DNA of 36,712 bases from contig JAJZZB010000016.1 in the NCBI GenBank assembly GCA_021797795.1, positions 1 through 36,712 on the forward strand, given 5' to 3'. The notes beneath the pieces are model-generated. The model saw only the letters and a list, made by a program, of their open reading frames with translations, was not told the DNA's origin and did no database searches. Source of the DNA: Actinomycetes bacterium (lineage in GTDB: Bacteria; Actinomycetota; Acidimicrobiia; Acidimicrobiales; Bog-793). This document shows, piece after piece, positions 33,557 to 36,712 of this stretch; position 1 is the first letter of the stretch, and every line of letters starts with the position of its first letter. The position numbers were made by a program, and so were the translations under genes.

Positions 33557-33563
33557 TGGGCTC

Positions 33564-34976
33564 ATGACGAGCGCGAGCGACAGGGGAGCCGACGGGGGCG
33601 AGTGGCGCATCGAGCACGACTCGATGGGAGAGGTGAGGGTGCCGGCCTCGGCCCGGTGGGGGGCGCAGACCGAGCGGGCGGTGCAGAACTTCCCGATCTC
33701 GGGGAGGCCGGTCGAGCGGGCGCTCATCGAGGCCCTGGCGCTCATCAAGGGAGCCGCCGCCCGGGTGAACTCCGAGCTCGGCAGCATCTCGCCCGAGGTC
33801 GCCGAAGCCCTGCAGGCGGCCGCTCGGGACGTGGCCGGCGGGGAGCACCTCGAGCAGTTCCCGATCGACACCTTCCAGACCGGGTCGGGCACCTCCACCA
33901 ACATGAACATGAACGAGGTGCTCGCCAACCTCGCCGGCGACCGCCTCGGGCGTGAGATCCGCCCGAACGACGAGCCGAACGCCTCGCAGTCCTCCAACGA
34001 CACCTTCCCGTCGGCCATCCACCTGGCGGCCTCCCGAGAGATCGTGTCGGACCTCCTGCCGGCACTCGGGCACCTCGCCGGTGCCCTGCGCGAGCGCCAG
34101 GCGGCCTTCACCGAGATCGTGAAGTCGGGGAGGACCCACCTCATGGACGCCACCCCCGTCACCCTCGGCCAGGAGTTCGGCGGGTACGCGGCGGCGGTCG
34201 AGCGCGGTGCAGAGCGACTCGAGGGGTCGCTTGCGCGGATCGCCGAGCTGCCCCTCGGCGGGACCGCCGTCGGCACCGGCCTCAACGCCCCGCCGGAGTT
34301 CGCCCGCCGGGTCATCGAGCTGCTGGCGGCGGAGACCGGGCTGCCGCTCACCGAAGCGCGAGACCACTTCGAGGCCCAGGGCGCCCGTGACGCTCTCGTC
34401 GAGGCGTCGGGGATGCTGCGGACGATCGCCGTCTCGCTCTACAAGATCGCCAACGACCTCCGCTGGATGTCCTCCGGCCCCCGCTGCGGCCTCGGCGAGA
34501 TCCACCTTCCCGACCTGCAGCCCGGCTCCTCGATCATGCCGGGCAAGGTCAACCCGGTCGTGCCGGAAGCGGTCTGCCAGGTGGTCGCACAGGTCGTCGG
34601 CAACGACGCTGCGGTGGCCTTCGGCGGCGCAGCGGGCAACTTCGAGCTGAACGTCATGCTTCCGGTGATCGGCCGCAACCTGCTCGAGTCCATCCGGCTG
34701 CTGGCGGCCGTCTCCCGGGCGCTCGCCGACAAGTGCGTCGCCGGGATCGAGGCGGACGAGGAGCGTTGCCGGAGCTATGCCCTCTCCTCCCCGTCCATCG
34801 CCACCTCCCTCAACCCCTACATCGGCTACGAGGAGGCGGCGAAGGTGGTGAAGCAGGCGCTGGCGGAGAACAAGGACCTGCGCACGGTCGTGCTCGAGCG
34901 GGGACTGCTCTCCGAGGAGGAGGTCGACAAGGCCCTCGACGTCCTCGCCATGACCCGGGGCGGGATCGTCGGCTGA
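33564..34976 (+). CDS. fumC: fumarate hydratase, class II
   Basis: 470 residues, normal for FumC. The ATG at 33564 lies 7 bases after TACCTT; the frame is open further upstream, but that part is non-protein-like. Starts [20 protein letters not shown], the usual beginning. Family segments present are [47 protein letters not shown] and the superfamily signature [17 protein letters not shown]. The first SS of [10 protein letters not shown] carries the catalytic Ser, and the His of GRTHLMDA is in place. It converts fumarate to malate in the TCA cycle in the cytoplasm. It is probably co-transcribed with the unknown gene 10 bases downstream. Confidence 0.97.
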   Translation: MTSASDRGADGGEWRIEHDSMGEVRVPASARWGAQTERAVQNFPISGRPVERALIEALALIKGAAARVNSELGSISPEVAEALQAAARDVAGGEHLEQFPIDTFQTGSGTSTNMNMNEVLANLAGDRLGREIRPNDEPNASQSSNDTFPSAIHLAASREIVSDLLPALGHLAGALRERQAAFTEIVKSGRTHLMDATPVTLGQEFGGYAAAVERGAERLEGSLARIAELPLGGTAVGTGLNAPPEFARRVIELLAAETGLPLTEARDHFEAQGARDALVEASGMLRTIAVSLYKIANDLRWMSSGPRCGLGEIHLPDLQPGSSIMPGKVNPVVPEAVCQVVAQVVGNDAAVAFGGAAGNFELNVMLPVIGRNLLESIRLLAAVSRALADKCVAGIEADEERCRSYALSSPSIATSLNPYIGYEEAAKVVKQALAENKDLRTVVLERGLLSEEEVDKALDVLAMTRGGIVG

Positions 34977-34986
34977 GCCCACGGCC

Positions 34987-35781
34987 GTGCACCCGATCGA
35001 GCGCCTCCGCTGGATCGCGAGGACCGACGACGAGCCGGCCACCTCCATCGCCGGCGAGGCGGCGTGGACGCTGGGCGAGCTCGGCTCGAAGGACCCCGCC
35101 GCCGTCCTCACCGCCAGCCGCCGCCTCGTCGAGCGCCAGCCGACGTGCGGGCCGCTGTGGTGGGTGTGCGCTCACCTCGTGGCGAGCGTCGACCCCTTCG
35201 AGACGGCCCGCCGCCTCTCCGCCGAGCTCTACTCCGATCCGGTGCCGGCCCGCGTGGCCGACTCCCTCGCCGCCTCCTTCACCTCGTCCGACCTGCTGGG
35301 TGCGACCTCGCCCGTCGACGTCCTCCAGCAGGCGCTCGCCCGTCGCGGCCGGTACCGCCTCCGGCTGCTCGCCGAGCCGCGGGCGCTGCGCCGCGACCTC
35401 CACCTCGTCGGCTCCGTCGCCGACGAGGTGACCGGTTTCGAGCCGGACGAGGCCGATGAGGCCCTGGCGGCGGCCTCGGTCCTCCTCGTCGAGCCCGAGC
35501 TCGCCTCGCCCGATGGCCTGCTCGTCGCAGAGCCCTACGCCCAGGTTGTCGAGGCGGCCCACCGCCGCCATGTCCCGGTGTGGGCGCTGCTCGGCACCGG
35601 CCGGGTGCTGCCGGCCGCCCTCGGCGAACGGGCGCGGGCCCTCGCCGGCGACCGCGTCCGCCTGCTCGCCCCTCGGCTGCTGGCGGTCGCCGTCGACGAG
35701 ACCGGCGACGGCGACGTCGCCCGCGCCCTGTCGACCCCGAGCTGCCCGCCCGGCACCGAGCTCACCCGCGGCGCCCCCTGA
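34987..35781 (+). CDS. conserved-looking hypothetical protein in the fumC operon
   Basis: 264 residues, start GTG 34987, only 10 bases after fumC. I do not recognise the family. The first ~70 residues are helical (MHPIERLRWIARTDDEPATS), with a WTLGELG segment and a PLWWVCAHLVAS helix. The second half has alternating strands and helices (VLLVEPELASPDGLLVAEPY, VVEAAHRRHVPVWALLGTGR). That layout recalls the Rossmann-like domain of eIF2B-alpha/MtnA-type proteins, where a similar segment reads as hydrophobic strand, Gly loop, then H/G-V-P-V strand. The catalytic residues of that family were not found, so this is a fold guess. Close spacing suggests translation from the fumC transcript. Confidence 0.8.
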   Translation: MHPIERLRWIARTDDEPATSIAGEAAWTLGELGSKDPAAVLTASRRLVERQPTCGPLWWVCAHLVASVDPFETARRLSAELYSDPVPARVADSLAASFTSSDLLGATSPVDVLQQALARRGRYRLRLLAEPRALRRDLHLVGSVADEVTGFEPDEADEALAAASVLLVEPELASPDGLLVAEPYAQVVEAAHRRHVPVWALLGTGRVLPAALGERARALAGDRVRLLAPRLLAVAVDETGDGDVARALSTPSCPPGTELTRGAP

Positions 35782-35811
35782 GCTGCCGACGCTTCGCAGC
35801 CGCGCTGGAAG

Positions 35812-35817
35812 TAGCGT
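35812..35817 (+). promoter_or_regulatory. -10 element of a leaderless promoter for the dienelactone hydrolase gene
   Basis: TAGCGT ends 8 bases before the ATG at 35826; no ribosome site is visible in between. Confidence 0.45.
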
Positions 35818-35825
35818 GAAGTGCC

Positions 35826-36509
35826 ATGGGTGAGATGATCGAATTCCCGAGCAACGGCACGAACGGTGAGGGGTACCTCGCGACTCCGGCGGGCGGCTCA
35901 GGCCCGGGGGTCGTCGTGATCCAGGAGTGGTGGGGGCTCGTCGACCACATCAAGGACGTCTGCGAGCGCTTCGCCTCGGAGGGTTTCGTCGCGTTGGCGC
36001 CCGACCTGTACCACGGCAGGAAGGTCGCCGAGCCGGACGAGGCCGCCAAGGCGATGATGGCGATGCAGCTCGACAAGGCGGCAAAGGACATGTCGGGCGC
36101 CATCGACGCCGCGAACGCGCGCAGCACCGGCGAGGGCGTCGGCGTCGTCGGCTTCTGCATGGGTGGAGGCCTCGCCCTCGTGCTGGCGGCGCAGCGCAAC
36201 GACGCCGTGAAAGCCGTCGTGCCCTTCTACGGCGCCATCCCCTGGGAGGGCGTCCAGCCCGACTACGCCTCGATCACCGGTGCCGTCCTCGGCCACTACG
36301 CCGCGAACGACGAGTGGGCAAACCCCGAGGTCGCCGGCCAGCTCGAGCGGCAGCTGAAGGAGTCCGGCAACGGCGACGTCACCGTCCACATCTACCCCGG
36401 CACCGACCACGCCTTCTTCAACGACACCCGGCCGGAGGTCTACGCCGAGGAGGCGTCGCGCCTCGCCTGGGGGCGGACGATCGAGTTCCTGCGCTCCCGG
36501 CTCGGCTGA
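35826..36509 (+). CDS. dienelactone hydrolase family protein
   Basis: 227 residues, an alpha/beta hydrolase of dienelactone hydrolase type. It begins MGEMIEFPSNGTNGEGYLAT and has the oxyanion/Glu segment VVVIQEWWGL. The nucleophile is a Cys in VGFCMGGGLAL, the Asp of the triad lies near YAANDEWANP, and the His is in GTDHAFFND. The classical enzyme opens 4-carboxymethylenebutenolide to maleylacetate in chlorocatechol and protoanemonin pathways, but many family members act on other esters. No aromatic-degradation genes adjoin it, so the natural substrate is open. It is alone on the plus strand with its own promoter-like element. Confidence 0.94.
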   Translation: MGEMIEFPSNGTNGEGYLATPAGGSGPGVVVIQEWWGLVDHIKDVCERFASEGFVALAPDLYHGRKVAEPDEAAKAMMAMQLDKAAKDMSGAIDAANARSTGEGVGVVGFCMGGGLALVLAAQRNDAVKAVVPFYGAIPWEGVQPDYASITGAVLGHYAANDEWANPEVAGQLERQLKESGNGDVTVHIYPGTDHAFFNDTRPEVYAEEASRLAWGRTIEFLRSRLG

Positions 36510-36638
36510 GCCCGCCGGAGGCGCCGCCGTCGCGGCCCGGTCCCCTCGGGGCCCGACGCCGGGAGCGGGCACGTCCCGGAAGGGTGATCAAGGCGGCACA
36601 GTAGGCGCGCGGTCCCCGGATGCTCGAGGCACCCACCT

Positions 36639-36664
36639 GGCGGGCCCTCACGGGCAGGCCCGCC
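36639..36664 (+). terminator. hairpin downstream of the dienelactone hydrolase gene
   Basis: GGCGGGCC, a 10-base loop, GGCCCGCC: perfect 8-base arms about 130 bases after the stop codon. A weaker hairpin (CGG-T-CCCC/GGGG-C-CCG, 36538-36555) lies nearer. Either could end the transcript; nothing else is seen in the last 200 bases. Confidence 0.35.
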
Positions 36665-36712
36665 GCTCCCACCGCCGGCTCGTCGAAGGCCGGCCGCCCC
36701 GGCTGGCTCGAT

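Noticed and set aside
33392-33563. Possible c-di-AMP riboswitch before the NlpC/P60 gene
   Set aside because: The best promoter leaves a leader of only a few bases, and no conserved riboswitch structure is visible in 172 bases.

Overview
This is high-GC chromosomal DNA from an actinomycete-like bacterium; an acidimicrobial or related lineage is my best guess. The evidence is very GC-rich codon third positions, GTG starts, frequent 4-base stop/start overlaps, a sortase I read as class F, an actinobacterial GAF-ANTAR protein, an SCO6745-type protein and several apparently leaderless promoters (TANNNT 7-8 bases before the start codon). I see no tRNA, rRNA, CRISPR array, prophage or insertion sequence. 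All family names come from reading the sequence; no database search was run.

Layout. Bases 1-2127 hold the end of an MFS transporter cut by the window edge and a type II NADH dehydrogenase. Bases 2082-5623 are a minus-strand cell-surface cassette: a secreted, tandemly duplicated, cysteine-rich protein with a cell-wall sorting signal, then a sortase, then a polytopic membrane protein. Bases 5.7-17 kb are gene-poor. They hold two related AraC-type regulators flanking a plus-strand regulatory group (STAS protein, small charged protein, GAF-ANTAR protein, sigma-like protein), a zinc-ribbon gene remnant and a large secreted S53 peptidase, separated by about 0.4-1.1 kb stretches with no recognisable gene.

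Bases 17-36.7 kb are dense and metabolic. They encode a fumarylacetoacetate hydrolase family protein, a GNAT/acyl-CoA synthetase fusion whose ATP-grasp part looks internally deleted, an ABC-F ATPase, a CHAD protein, an aldo/keto reductase, an SCO6745-like protein, isopentenyl-diphosphate isomerase, a decayed haloalkane dehalogenase next to a TetR regulator, a MarR-DHA2 efflux operon, a quinone oxidoreductase-acetoacetyl-CoA synthetase operon, an NlpC/P60 cell-wall hydrolase, fumarase C with an unknown partner, and a dienelactone hydrolase.

The best candidates for something undescribed are the sortase cassette (new substrate family plus dedicated membrane partner), the GNAT/ligase fusion lacking its nucleotide-binding half, and the STAS-small protein-ANTAR operon with a possible translationally coupled leader peptide.
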